From the IMG/VR virus record IMGVR_UViG_3300037222_000012, positions 1 to 35,163 of that record: 35,163 nucleotides of DNA. One strand, written 5' to 3'. The position numbers were made by a program, and so were the translations under genes. The notes beneath the pieces were generated by a model. It had not been told where the DNA came from. It did not search any database and saw only the letters and a program-made list of their open reading frames with translations. Shown here one piece after another: positions 12,437 to 21,722 of this stretch. Source of the stretch: a virus. Within the stretch, counting starts at the first letter, position 1. Every line of letters starts with the position of its first letter.

Positions 12437-14257
12437 ATGACAACACTTTCCGACTTGGTGTTTGCCGCATTGGCAAATAAGTCTGGGCTTACCCCTGCTT
12501 CTTCATATTCTATGGCTGATCACGCCATGTATGTTCTTACTAATGGCAGTTCCGGCGGTGGGGGTATTACCCCTCCTGTAGGTGATATTGGTGGAACTTC
12601 GGGTGCCCCTACTGTTGTAAGTACACACCTATCTGCTGCATTACCTGTTAATCAGGGTGGTACTGGAAGCACTACACAAAATACTAATGCTGGTGACTCG
12701 GTAACTAAGAGTTATGTTGATGCTGCAATTGCAGCATTAGACTTAAAACCAGAAGCACAATGGGCAACTACTGCTGCATTGGCAGCTAATACTTACTTAA
12801 CTGGTGTTATTACTGAAACAGGTAATGGCGCTTTAACTGTTGATGGCACAGCCGTTGCAGTTAATGATCGAGTTCTTGTTAAAAATGAAGCTACTCAACA
12901 AAATAACGGTTTATACTCTGTTACTGCTACTGGTTCTGGTGCAGCACCCTTTGTATTAACTCGTGTCGCTGATATGAATACTAATGCTTCAATCCCCGGT
13001 GCATTAGTTGTTATTCAAAAGGGTACAGTTAATGCCGGTAGCCTATGGGGTGTCTTTAATCCTGGGCCATTTATAATTGGTACAACGGCAATTGTATGGT
13101 CTGGATTAGACGTTGGTCCAGATTTAGTAGCTGGTTCTGGTATCACTGTTACAGGCTCTACAATTGCAGCCAAAACATTAGATTTACTTCCTGCTCCTGC
13201 GGCTGCTGTGGCATTTAATGCACAAAAAATTACAGGACTTGCTAACGGCTCAGGTGCCCAGGATGCCGCAGCTTTTGGTCAAATTCCAACAGCACTTCCG
13301 CCTAATGGTGCTGCTGGTGGGGACTTAAGTAGTACATACCCTAATCCTACTGTAGCTAAGGTACAAGGTGTCGCTATTACCGCTGGTTCGGCGACACTTG
13401 TATCACAACTTAATGGTTCAACGACACGTTCAGCTACTGCAACTCTTATTGCTGGGGAAGAAACAGTTTTTACTGGTTCTACTGCCGCGCAAACATTGAC
13501 ACTACCGGCCAGTACAGCGCAAGCATCGTCTCTTAATACTATTGCTAATACATCATCAGTGTCAGTAACAATCGCCGCTGGCGCTGGCACCACACTTAAT
13601 GTCGGTGGTGTTGCAGGTAGCGTTGTTCTCTCAGCGGGTTTTTCTATAGAATTTGCTTTAATTGGCACTGTTTGGTACGCTCTAAATTTCGGTCCGCTGT
13701 CTCGGGGTTATGCTCTCGCGTCTGATTATAATTACGCAGCAATGACTGTGCAGCCAGACTTTCTCCCTGTTGCCTCTGCTGCCATGAACAACGCTGGGAC
13801 GATCACTGGGTCGGTAATGCGCTTAGACCACGTTGCGCCAATTACAAGCTTAGATTTTTCGATATCTACCGCCGGTGCTTCATTAACCGCTGGTCATTGT
13901 GAGGTTGGCGTCTACGATCCGAGCAAAACCCTTATAGGCCACGCATTTACAGCAGATGGTGCAACTGATTTGGCTACTGTTCTAGTCGGCTCAACTGGAC
14001 GGCATACGAGTACGTTAATAGCTGACGGAACTGGCTTAACAGGCTTATTGCCGGGTAATTATTATGCAGTAATTTATCAGAATGGCACCACCGCGGCGAT
14101 CCTCAAGGCACCATCGAACTCCACCCTTGTGAACGGCAACCTGTCGGCGGCTAATAGTAAGTATTTTACTGCTGACACTGGCCGAGTCAATTCCCTCCCG
14201 GCATCATTAGGTGCATTTACCGCACGATCGGGTGCCGACTGGTTTGCGATATTCTAG
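12437..14257 (+). CDS. Tail fibre protein
   Basis: This encodes 606 residues, with AAAGGAG 8 nt upstream. Recognisable fibre elements in order are LPVNQGGTGSTT (about 75) and a TKSYVDAAIAALDLKPEAQW region leading into an adhesin-like module (about 95-225; LTVDGTAVAVNDRVLVKNEA, NGLYSV). Then come ITGLANGSGAQDAAAFGQIP and GGDLSSTYPNPTV (about 296-310), all frequent in phage fibres. The C-terminal third (about 425-606) is a separate beta-rich domain and the likely receptor-binding head. It is Ala/Gly/Thr-rich throughout and has no signal peptide. It opens the host-recognition cassette. Confidence 0.75.
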   Translation: MTTLSDLVFAALANKSGLTPASSYSMADHAMYVLTNGSSGGGGITPPVGDIGGTSGAPTVVSTHLSAALPVNQGGTGSTTQNTNAGDSVTKSYVDAAIAALDLKPEAQWATTAALAANTYLTGVITETGNGALTVDGTAVAVNDRVLVKNEATQQNNGLYSVTATGSGAAPFVLTRVADMNTNASIPGALVVIQKGTVNAGSLWGVFNPGPFIIGTTAIVWSGLDVGPDLVAGSGITVTGSTIAAKTLDLLPAPAAAVAFNAQKITGLANGSGAQDAAAFGQIPTALPPNGAAGGDLSSTYPNPTVAKVQGVAITAGSATLVSQLNGSTTRSATATLIAGEETVFTGSTAAQTLTLPASTAQASSLNTIANTSSVSVTIAAGAGTTLNVGGVAGSVVLSAGFSIEFALIGTVWYALNFGPLSRGYALASDYNYAAMTVQPDFLPVASAAMNNAGTITGSVMRLDHVAPITSLDFSISTAGASLTAGHCEVGVYDPSKTLIGHAFTADGATDLATVLVGSTGRHTSTLIADGTGLTGLLPGNYYAVIYQNGTTAAILKAPSNSTLVNGNLSAANSKYFTADTGRVNSLPASLGAFTARSGADWFAIF

Positions 14258-14293
14258 AACGTATATATTGAATCTATAGGGAAAGGAATTAAA

Positions 14294-14836
14294 ATGGCGG
14301 TCCTTTTGACCGACCTACTTATTAAAGGTAGCAGTTCTCTAGCTACTGCTGGTAATGCCACGCCTAATAGTGGTCCTGGCAGTAACCTCGGTGGTTTCTG
14401 TTCTTCTGGTGCTCTGATTGATGCTACTCTGGATAACTTATTTTCAGATGCCACAGGTGCAGAGAATGCTGCGGGTAATCAGGACTACCAGTGTTATTTC
14501 TTACTTAATAACAATGGAACTCAAGACCTATCTAACATCACAGTATTTGTTAATGGTGACACGCCGGGCGGTGCAGTAATTGCTGTTGGACTTGATCCTA
14601 CAGGAATAACCTCATTAGCTTCTTCATTAGCTCAAGCTGCCGTTATTCCAAATAAGAATACGCCTCCTGCGGGAGTTGTATTTTCTTATCCTGTGCTGCC
14701 TGGTAATGGACTGCTTGTATCTAATCTTACTCATGGTTTTGTTCTACCTATTTGGATTCGTCGAACTTGTCAGGGTGGCCCAGCCGTTAATAACGATGGC
14801 GTCATCATCGGTTATTCTGCCACGAGCCCTCTGTAG
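14294..14836 (+). CDS. Virion surface protein, beta-sandwich type (hypothetical)
   Basis: This encodes 180 residues, with AAAGGA 7 nt before the ATG. It is rich in Gly/Asn/Thr and beta-forming stretches (DYQCYFLLNNNGTQDLSNIT, IWIRRTCQGGPAVNNDGVII). The NNNGT-x-DLSNITVFV pattern suggests an Ig-like or jelly-roll strand pair. Its placement among fibre genes suggests a fibre, decoration or chaperone. Precise role unknown. Confidence 0.6.
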   Translation: MAVLLTDLLIKGSSSLATAGNATPNSGPGSNLGGFCSSGALIDATLDNLFSDATGAENAAGNQDYQCYFLLNNNGTQDLSNITVFVNGDTPGGAVIAVGLDPTGITSLASSLAQAAVIPNKNTPPAGVVFSYPVLPGNGLLVSNLTHGFVLPIWIRRTCQGGPAVNNDGVIIGYSATSPL

Positions 14837-14844
14837 GAGTAGTA

Positions 14845-15288
14845 ATGACTGCTGTTGATCTTTTACTTAACGGTCCAAGTTTCGTTACTACTGCGGGCGG
14901 GACAACTATTCCTGCATCTGGTACAGTTGAAACTTGGGCATCTTCTACATTAACTGCATTTACTGGTATTACTACTGGTACAACAGAATGTAGAGTCCAG
15001 GACTTGGCTGCTCCTGGCGAGATTATTCTTGTGACTAATGTTGCAGGTACAGCAGTTACAGTAACTCGCGGTGCAGAGGGTACAACTCCTGTTGCTCATG
15101 CAGTTGGTCATTCATTTACTGCTGTGTTAACTGCTGGGGGAATTGCTAGTTATATTGCGGGAGCAATTGTAACCGCTATGGCTAATGTAGTAATTAATGG
15201 CAACGGTACTGGACAGATTGAATTATTTGAAGGTACTAGCGATCCTGGGGGCTCTGCTGCTGAGGGTGCTATTTGGGTTGATGCGTAA
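14845..15288 (+). CDS. Short fibre/adhesin-like protein
   Basis: This encodes 147 residues, with TAGGAG 6 nt upstream. TVTRGAEGTTPVAHAVGHSF is a motif recurring in phage fibre and tail proteins (VTRG-x2-GT-x3-H-x2-G). The beginning (MTAVDLLLNGPSFVTTAGG) resembles that of the 14294 product (AVLLTDLLIKGSSSLATAG), which suggests a shared attachment segment. It ends in a Gly-rich GTSDPGGSAAEGAIWVDA tail. It overlaps the next gene's start (TAATG). Confidence 0.65.
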   Translation: MTAVDLLLNGPSFVTTAGGTTIPASGTVETWASSTLTAFTGITTGTTECRVQDLAAPGEIILVTNVAGTAVTVTRGAEGTTPVAHAVGHSFTAVLTAGGIASYIAGAIVTAMANVVINGNGTGQIELFEGTSDPGGSAAEGAIWVDA

Positions 15289-16307
15289 TGCCTATTGCAC
15301 TTATTAGACGCAATGGTGCTTGGATTCCATTAAGCGTCCAAGGAAATAGTGGACTTTTTGTTGTCGGTGCAGTAGAGCCTGCACCCGGTACTAATACTGG
15401 TCCTAATGGTATTTGGGCTGTTGATAAGAAAGCTGTCAATCTACTGACACCGATGTATGGTGACCAAATTTTTAATACCCCTGGACAAACAATTGTAAAC
15501 AGGGATATTTTTGGTTTTGTGACCATTACAGCGGCTAATGTGACTCTTTCAGGTTGTAAAGTTCGTGGGTATGTTGCAGGAACTTTACCCGGTGGAGCAC
15601 ATACTTCTCCTGCCACTACATCAACAGGTCTTATCAACACTAACAATGCGAACTGTTCCAATGCAATTATTCAGGATTGTGAACTGATACCCGATAATCC
15701 TGCACAGCAAATTGATGGTATTTTTGCTCGCAGGTATCGTGCCTATCGTAATAACATTCAACGTTGTGTGGATGGTTTTGGGGCATTTGATACCAGTTCT
15801 GCTAACAATGCTGATGTAATTGTTTATGGCAACTTTGTTGATAAGCATGCTTGGTTCTATCCTGACGCGGGACATACCAATGGTTCCCATTGTGATGGAA
15901 TACAGCCGCAAGGCGGTAAGAATATTGATATCCAGGGTAACCGGCATACGGGCATGGTTGACCCAACAATTCCAGGATTTAGTTCTACTAACTACTTTGC
16001 CCAGCGAGGCAATCATGGTGGACTTTATCTTGCTAACTCCGCTATTCAGTTCAACACTAATACTGGTGCATTGAGTAACGTTACAGTGGCAAAGAACTGG
16101 TTTGGTGGGGGAGACTTCTCTACTGTTAATGACCCTCCTGGACAGCCTATTGCTTTTGTTAAGTTTGATGATAATATCTTTGATGGAAATAATGGTGGGG
16201 GTAATTCGTGGGCTTGGTCGGTTGCCACAGGCAGCACATTTTCAGCCCATGCTCCTACTGGAAATAAATTCAGCAACGGTACTCTTGTTACTCCCCATTA
16301 CCAGTAA
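15288..16307 (+). CDS. Tailspike-like right-handed beta-helix protein
   Basis: This encodes 339 residues. After a short N-terminal segment (ALIRRNGAWIPLSV) the body shows a pectin-lyase-like repeat pattern: VTLSGCKVRGYV, NAIIQDCELIPDN, YRAYRNNIQRCVDGF, ADVIVYGNFVDKHAW, KNIDIQGNRHTG and NVTVAKNWFGGG. These are rungs of roughly 22-25 residues each ending in Asn, Asp or Gly. Phage proteins of this fold often bind or cut surface glycans. DAGHTNGSHCDGIQP near residue 200 puts His and Asp residues on the surface, but catalysis cannot be claimed. It is shorter than classical tailspikes, so it may dock on a partner. Confidence 0.7.
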   Translation: MPIALIRRNGAWIPLSVQGNSGLFVVGAVEPAPGTNTGPNGIWAVDKKAVNLLTPMYGDQIFNTPGQTIVNRDIFGFVTITAANVTLSGCKVRGYVAGTLPGGAHTSPATTSTGLINTNNANCSNAIIQDCELIPDNPAQQIDGIFARRYRAYRNNIQRCVDGFGAFDTSSANNADVIVYGNFVDKHAWFYPDAGHTNGSHCDGIQPQGGKNIDIQGNRHTGMVDPTIPGFSSTNYFAQRGNHGGLYLANSAIQFNTNTGALSNVTVAKNWFGGGDFSTVNDPPGQPIAFVKFDDNIFDGNNGGGNSWAWSVATGSTFSAHAPTGNKFSNGTLVTPHYQ

Positions 16308-16315
16308 GGTATATA

Positions 16316-17647
16316 ATGGCGCTTAAAAGAAATACCGCAGAGGGTCAGAGTAACGGCACACCTCTGACTGTTGGAAATTCTGGCGGTGGTTCGGGGGATG
16401 CTTTTAGTGTTATTGGTGGTTCGGGCGGCGCAGCAATTTTTTCTACTGCCCAAGCTATACATGGAACTAACTCTTATGATTTAAGTGCTACTTCTGGAAA
16501 TACAATTATTCCAGAATTCGACTATACAGCAAGTCCTCAATGCGCGCATCAGTTCTATTTCAGACTCCCTGTACTTCCATCGACTACAGTTGCATTATGT
16601 CAAGTTCGTAATTCTAGTGGAATCGCAGCTAAAGTTACTATTAGTGCCTCGAATAAATTGCAGATTCAAAATGCAACGGGCAACACTTTACATGGTGCTG
16701 GATTCGCTACTACACTACTTGCTAACACTTGGTATCGTGTTGAAATTGAAGTCATCCCTGGCACAACTACCGCTAATGGTACAATTAACTGCGGCTACTA
16801 TTTAGGAGACGCCGCTGAGGGCTCTCCTGTAGATGCTCGTTTAGCATTAGGTGCTACTGTTAATGCTGGTACTGCTAATTTAACTAAATACCAACCCGGC
16901 ATTGCACAAACATCTGCTTCTGGAACGTTTCATGTTTTCTATGACGATCCAGGATTTGATTCTGCAACTTCTACACCTATTGGTGTTGGTGCAGCCACAA
17001 TTCCTGGGGCGCCTACTGCTGTAATTGCTACTCCGGCAAGCGGTCAAGTTAGTGTAGCATTTACTGCACCGGGTTCAAATGGTGGATCAGCAATTACAGG
17101 TTATACTATTGTAGTTACAGATACGATTACTAGTGCAGTGTTTTCTAATAGTGGACCGACTTCACCGATTTTTGTTGGTGGTTTAACTAACGGAAATCTT
17201 TGTTCAGTAGTGGTTTATGCTACTAATGCAATTGGAAATGGGCCTAATTCAAGTCCTGCTGTGACATTCACACCCGGCGCGGTTCCTGGGGCTCCTACGT
17301 CGATCGTAGCAAGCGCAGGGGTGGACGCAGCGACGGTTACGTTCACTGCTCCCGCAAGTAATGGCGGTTCACCAATTACGGGCTATACTGCAATATCTAC
17401 GCCAGGTTCATTTACTGGTACGGGAGCAGCAGCGCCTATTAATGTAGTGGGATTAACTGCCGGAACAGGTTATACTTTTACTGTTCACGCTATTAATGCA
17501 AATGGTAATTCGGCCGAAAGTGCAGCATCTAATTCAGTTACCCCTACTGGTGGACTTAATGTTGTATCCATTCGACGTTCTGGTGTATGGGTATCTAACG
17601 TCCCTATTAACATCAGACGTTCCGCTGCATGGACGCAGGTATTATAA
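16316..17647 (+). CDS. Fibre protein: lectin-like domain plus two fibronectin type III domains
   Basis: This encodes 443 residues, with AAGGT 7 nt upstream. Residues about 30-225 look like a concanavalin-type jelly roll (LLANTWYRVEIEVIPGTTTA, FHVFYDDPGFDS). Two FN3 domains follow (about 230-320 and 323-411), each starting PGAPT and carrying SNGGS-x-ITGYT and a Y-x-V-x-A-x-N-x-NG-like strand. The last 30 residues repeat IRRSGVW and IRRSAAW. A glycan-binding fibre with FN3 spacers is the likely role. The PGAPT/ITGYT pattern is typical of FN3 domains in actinobacterial and phage secreted proteins. Confidence 0.75.
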   Translation: MALKRNTAEGQSNGTPLTVGNSGGGSGDAFSVIGGSGGAAIFSTAQAIHGTNSYDLSATSGNTIIPEFDYTASPQCAHQFYFRLPVLPSTTVALCQVRNSSGIAAKVTISASNKLQIQNATGNTLHGAGFATTLLANTWYRVEIEVIPGTTTANGTINCGYYLGDAAEGSPVDARLALGATVNAGTANLTKYQPGIAQTSASGTFHVFYDDPGFDSATSTPIGVGAATIPGAPTAVIATPASGQVSVAFTAPGSNGGSAITGYTIVVTDTITSAVFSNSGPTSPIFVGGLTNGNLCSVVVYATNAIGNGPNSSPAVTFTPGAVPGAPTSIVASAGVDAATVTFTAPASNGGSPITGYTAISTPGSFTGTGAAAPINVVGLTAGTGYTFTVHAINANGNSAESAASNSVTPTGGLNVVSIRRSGVWVSNVPINIRRSAAWTQVL

Positions 17648-17847
17648 TGGTATCTCCGACTAGTAACTTACCTCAATCTCTACCCTTAGTATTAGCTGGT
17701 GCTCCTGCTGGTGCTCCAAGTACCGTTCCTATTCTTAAGACTTCTACATTCTTGTGGAATGTTGGTATCGGAACAACCCCACTTGCTTGGACTAATACGT
17801 TCCGTTGGAATATTGGCTACGAGACGATTTGGACGAAGTTAAACTAA
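17647..17847 (+). CDS. Small fibre-cassette protein with TF-x-WN repeats (66 aa)
   Basis: The ATG overlaps the previous stop (TAATG) and the product is 66 residues. The N-terminal half is Pro/Ala-rich (LAGAPAGAPSTVP). The C-terminal half repeats STFLWNVG and NTFRWNIG and ends ETIWTKLN. Two Trp-containing strands like these echo the Trp-ending motifs of the neighbouring fibre proteins, so it may be a shared docking piece. No family recognised. Confidence 0.55.
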   Translation: MVSPTSNLPQSLPLVLAGAPAGAPSTVPILKTSTFLWNVGIGTTPLAWTNTFRWNIGYETIWTKLN

Positions 17848-18329
17848 TGTTAGACTTAAGCTTAGGAACTGTCCTTGTTCCTACAGAAGATGGCTACGTC
17901 ATTGACCAAAATCATGCACGTATTGCCGAGATTATTAAGGACTACGATCCAGATTTAGAATTAGCGTGGATTCCGCCAGATAAGAGATTATCAGATGATC
18001 CTCCGTTTTGTGTAATCCATCGTCCGGTAGGATTGGCTGCCTACATTGCATTCTATTCTTGGGTTTGTGACGAGACAATTCTTGAGCGTATTTTCATGGG
18101 GGATGTTCGTAAGCAAGGAAACACGATCCTTAGTCGAATTGATGCTAAGAATGCAGCGATCAAAGCACTCCAAATGAAGCGACAAATGGATCAGTTAGAC
18201 GAAGCTTCTGACAAGGCTAAGCATATTCTCAGAAGTCCGCAGCATAACTATACTGTGGATGGCGTCGTATACCATGATAATAAGCCAGCCACTCCTGTAG
18301 AAAAGCCGAAGATTTTTGGACTGAGGTAG
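17847..18329 (+). CDS. Head/neck-region hypothetical protein
   Basis: From the ATG overlapping the previous stop (TAATG) this is 160 residues, starting MLDLSLGTVLVPTEDGYVID; an earlier in-frame ATG at 17805 lies inside the neighbour. It has WIPPDKRLSDDPPFCVIHRP in the middle and a charged C-terminal helix (ALQMKRQMDQLDEASDKAKH). It lies directly before the neck adaptor gene. A virion role is likely, with no specific call. Confidence 0.65.
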   Translation: MLDLSLGTVLVPTEDGYVIDQNHARIAEIIKDYDPDLELAWIPPDKRLSDDPPFCVIHRPVGLAAYIAFYSWVCDETILERIFMGDVRKQGNTILSRIDAKNAAIKALQMKRQMDQLDEASDKAKHILRSPQHNYTVDGVVYHDNKPATPVEKPKIFGLR

Positions 18330-18330
18330 A

Positions 18331-19014
18331 ATGAACGTACAGGATATTGTCTCACGAGTGCGCAGTCAATTTGGTGATACTACAGGTATTCAGGTATCCG
18401 ATAGCGATATCTTTAACTGGATTAATGACGGTATGCGCGATATTTGCTATGGCGCTTCATTGATTCAAACTCGTGCGACGGCTGACGTTAAAACTGGTCA
18501 GATGGATTACACATTGCCCAATGACTACTTGACTATTTTCAATATTAAATACGATGGTCGATCTATTGAAAGTTTAACCATTGAAGAACGAGATAATTTA
18601 ATAGCCAATGCTGATAATATAATCACACAAACTACTGAGAACACACCCACTCGGTATTGGATTTGGGCTCGCACTATTACTTTGTACCCGACTCCCAATG
18701 TGGATTTACAGGGTGGATTACGGGCATATTATACACGAGTTCCAGATAAAATTTCTAGTCTTTCAGATAGTCTCGATGACGGCTTTCCTTTGAGTTTGCA
18801 TAATACCTTATTAGACCGTGTTCTTCAATGGGCTTATGAGAAGGACGAAAACTGGCAAGCTGCTCAAATTAAAGAAGGTCAGTATACTACTACGGTAGCT
18901 AAGATGGCCGAAGATATTAACTTCAATGAGCATGATGAATACCCGCACATTACTGTCAGTGAAAGAGATTCAGGGCAAGACAATCTAGGGAATGTTTATG
19001 GCTACGGCTGGTAA
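18331..19014 (+). CDS. Head-to-tail adaptor (neck) protein
   Basis: This encodes 227 residues, with GAGGT close upstream. The N-terminus (VQDIVSRVRSQFGD, then VSDSDIFNWINDGMRDIC) is the helical pattern of podovirus/SU10-type adaptors that bind below the portal. A beta part (YTLPNDYLTIFNIKYDG) and a helical C-terminus (LLDRVLQWAYEKDENWQAAQ) follow in the usual order. It closes the portal channel and gives the tail a docking surface. It overlaps the next gene by 17 nt. Confidence 0.75.
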   Translation: MNVQDIVSRVRSQFGDTTGIQVSDSDIFNWINDGMRDICYGASLIQTRATADVKTGQMDYTLPNDYLTIFNIKYDGRSIESLTIEERDNLIANADNIITQTTENTPTRYWIWARTITLYPTPNVDLQGGLRAYYTRVPDKISSLSDSLDDGFPLSLHNTLLDRVLQWAYEKDENWQAAQIKEGQYTTTVAKMAEDINFNEHDEYPHITVSERDSGQDNLGNVYGYGW

Positions 19015-21685
19015 GACAAAGATTAGAATTACCGGTACGAATCGGCAAATTACGCCGATTCAAATTGGTCCTTGGCCCGAAGGTTTAAACAACCGCGAAG
19101 GCGACTATGGATTTCGTGATATCAAACCAAGCGAGCTTCTTGCTTGTTCTAATCTTAATGTCTTAGAATCAGGGATTCTCGTTAGTCGTTCAGGATTTGC
19201 AAGATATGATGCGAACATCTTTCCAGATACGATTGGTACTAATCAGTCTACTCTTAGCCTTCGCAATGTTATTGGCTCTGTACGTTTGGATAACCAATAT
19301 AGTGAAGGTTTAGTTCAATTTTACGACACCAACTCTCTTACTATTTATGTGCTAAAAACTAGTGTAATCGGTGGTGGCGAATTTACCGACTTTGCTAGTG
19401 GCTATTGGGTTAAGCAAGCTATTACTGCTGGACAGAATTACTGGCTTACGTCAGCAGTACGCTATAATAAGAATATCTACTTGACTACCAATAATGCTTA
19501 CTTGAATGAAGCTTCCAGTTTTGCTGGGGGTTTTTACTACGGGTATTCTCCAATTCCTACGGTAAAGACTACGTTTGCTATTGCTCCTATATATCCGAGT
19601 GGTCCAAATGCAGGGCAAATTGCGCCATTAGAAGATATGTGCATTGATAATGCAGGCAATATTTACTGTCTTGTTAGCGCTACAAGTGGTGCTACACTTG
19701 ATGGTTTTATTAGTAAGATTACTTCGGGTGGAGTTCAGTCTATTTTTGTAACTGGACTTGATCTTGTTAAGTCTATGACTACCGATGGAATTAATCTTTA
19801 TATTACGGGTTACGGTAATGGTGCAAGTCTTTACGGGAATGCTGTTAATAAGATTGATTCTACAGGCCTTATAACGACTGTGGTTCCTGCGGGTAGTCAG
19901 TATTATTATGAAGGAATGGCTTGGGATGCTTCAATCGGTAGTATTGTTTGTTATCAAGATTACCAAGTCAGTTCTACTCTTGTTGCTAATCTTGTTTCAA
20001 TTAATGTAATCACTAATATAATTACAACCATCTATACTGGAACAAATCCCCCAACACAGCCCAATGGTTCTAATGCAACTGAGAATGTATTAGTTAAAAG
20101 TATTACGACTCCTGGGCTATATTATGGTGTGGGGGGATTTCTAGGTAACTCCACTTATCGTATTGACTCAGCAAGTGCTGCTGGTCCGAATCAAGCAGTA
20201 AGCCCTCAAGTATTGGGGACAACTGCTGTATCCATTTTTGATTCCACTCTTGATACTCAAAATGATATTGTATATATTGTTGATGGTGTTGCCACAAGTG
20301 GAACTGTTGTTAAGGTTAACATCGGTACACAAACTGCCACACAGTATGTTACTGGACTCGATGCGCCCACGGAAATTGTAGAGGATGCAGCAGGTAACAT
20401 CTATGTGTACGAGTCGAATCAAAAGAGGATTACTAAAGCTGCTGTACCTGCTACACCTAATTTGAACCCCATTGTTAGTATGCCATTTGGTGATTTCTCA
20501 TTCATGTTCAAGGACAGAATGTGGATCATCAATAAGATCAGTAATCGTATCTATTACAGTAAGCCTACTGATCCTACGGGTTGGAATATTGGTGTAGACG
20601 GATCAGGATTTTTTGACGTAAACCCTGGGGATGGTTTAGCGATTACTGACGTAGTTGTTGCCAGTAACCAAATGTTTATCTTTAAAGATGGTGGAACCTG
20701 GCGATTCACATTTACTTCGGACCCAGGAGTAGATGGTGTTTTAGCTGTTATCTCTAAGGACCGTGGAGCTTTCTCCGCTACCGTATACAACAACGTACCC
20801 TATTTAGTTGGACGCCAGGGTGTGCAAAGATTAATTAATGGAAACTTCATTGATGTATCTCAGCAGATTCGAGATTATAATACATTCTTTACTTCGGATT
20901 CTGTTATTGACAACTTCAAAAATAGACTGTACGTAACACTTCAATCGTCTACAACAGGTCAACCCCATATGCTTACCATGAACCTTATTTCAGGTGCATG
21001 GAGTTCGTATGACCTATCTGATATTTTTGGGGCCACTCAGTTTCCTGTAGAAAGCCATATGTTTAGTTGCGGGATTAACTGTGCATTATTTTTAGCACAG
21101 AATGGTTCTGATCTTGCAGTGGGAGCTATTAATAACATTTCCAGTGATAACATCGTAACGAATCTCGGAGGGTGGAATTCTTCTCCTGCTTCGGGTGGGG
21201 CACTTGGAAATAGCCTTCAAATTTTTGTCCCTAATAATATTCAAACTACTCGGCAAATTCCTGCCTACAGTATGCAGACAATGCACTATGATTTTGGTAC
21301 ACCCTTAAACTGGAAGAAGTTAGATAAGGTTTCAGTTGATGTACTGTCTACGTTTTTCGACTTTGAAAGTGTTGATACGGATTATCCGATTAATTTGAAT
21401 ATGGATTTCAGAAGTCCTGTGATTGATAATAAAGGTATTGTGACACTGGATACTCAAATTGATACAAATCCTTTAGGACCAGACGGATTTCCAGTATTGC
21501 AAGTTATTTATGATACTACTACACAACAGCCGTTTTCGGCACATAGATTTCAAGTTGTTACATTTGGATTTAGTACAGCATTGACAGCAATTAATTCGTC
21601 AGGTAATGATGCTCAATTGGTATTCAAGCGTGCATCTGGTTATATCGTACAGAAAACTTCGCAGGGTCAAGGCGCAGTTTTGTAG
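18998..21685 (+). CDS. Nozzle/stopper-like tail protein with beta-propeller-like repeats
   Basis: This encodes 895 residues. AGGGA lies 6 nt before the ATG at 18998, so the ATG two codons earlier (18992), touching the AGGGA, is rejected. After an N-terminal arm the stretch about 200-480 holds repeats of NHL/propeller type: DMCIDNAGNIYCLVS, GINLYITGYG, GMAWDASIGSIVCYQ and IVEDAAGNIYVYES. Next are FMFKDRMWIINKISNRIYYS, GFFDVNPGDGLAITDVVV and DGGTWRFTF (about 490-575), a pattern I associate with tail nozzle-like proteins of short-tailed phages. It follows the adaptor gene as expected for a short tail. The promoter for the next gene begins 2 nt after its stop. Confidence 0.7.
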   Translation: MATAGKTKIRITGTNRQITPIQIGPWPEGLNNREGDYGFRDIKPSELLACSNLNVLESGILVSRSGFARYDANIFPDTIGTNQSTLSLRNVIGSVRLDNQYSEGLVQFYDTNSLTIYVLKTSVIGGGEFTDFASGYWVKQAITAGQNYWLTSAVRYNKNIYLTTNNAYLNEASSFAGGFYYGYSPIPTVKTTFAIAPIYPSGPNAGQIAPLEDMCIDNAGNIYCLVSATSGATLDGFISKITSGGVQSIFVTGLDLVKSMTTDGINLYITGYGNGASLYGNAVNKIDSTGLITTVVPAGSQYYYEGMAWDASIGSIVCYQDYQVSSTLVANLVSINVITNIITTIYTGTNPPTQPNGSNATENVLVKSITTPGLYYGVGGFLGNSTYRIDSASAAGPNQAVSPQVLGTTAVSIFDSTLDTQNDIVYIVDGVATSGTVVKVNIGTQTATQYVTGLDAPTEIVEDAAGNIYVYESNQKRITKAAVPATPNLNPIVSMPFGDFSFMFKDRMWIINKISNRIYYSKPTDPTGWNIGVDGSGFFDVNPGDGLAITDVVVASNQMFIFKDGGTWRFTFTSDPGVDGVLAVISKDRGAFSATVYNNVPYLVGRQGVQRLINGNFIDVSQQIRDYNTFFTSDSVIDNFKNRLYVTLQSSTTGQPHMLTMNLISGAWSSYDLSDIFGATQFPVESHMFSCGINCALFLAQNGSDLAVGAINNISSDNIVTNLGGWNSSPASGGALGNSLQIFVPNNIQTTRQIPAYSMQTMHYDFGTPLNWKKLDKVSVDVLSTFFDFESVDTDYPINLNMDFRSPVIDNKGIVTLDTQIDTNPLGPDGFPVLQVIYDTTTQQPFSAHRFQVVTFGFSTALTAINSSGNDAQLVFKRASGYIVQKTSQGQGAVL

Positions 21686-21687
21686 GC

Positions 21688-21716
21688 TTGACACGACGGC
21701 TCCTGAGAGGTAGCAT
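21688..21716 (+). promoter_or_regulatory. Leaderless promoter for the ejection/lysis genes
   Basis: Consensus TTGACA (21688-21693), 17 nt, TAGCAT (21711-21716), then 6 nt (TGTAAT) to the ATG at 21723. This is the same 17 + 6 geometry as at 2791 and 29425. A GAGAGG 12 nt before the ATG might act as a ribosome site on messages that read through from upstream. Confidence 0.7.
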
Positions 21717-21722
21717 TGTAAT

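Noticed and set aside
15269-16016. Two leftward frames of about 130 codons opposite the beta-helix gene
   Set aside because: Antisense shadows with no ribosome sites or domains. The + strand frame has clear beta-helix rungs.
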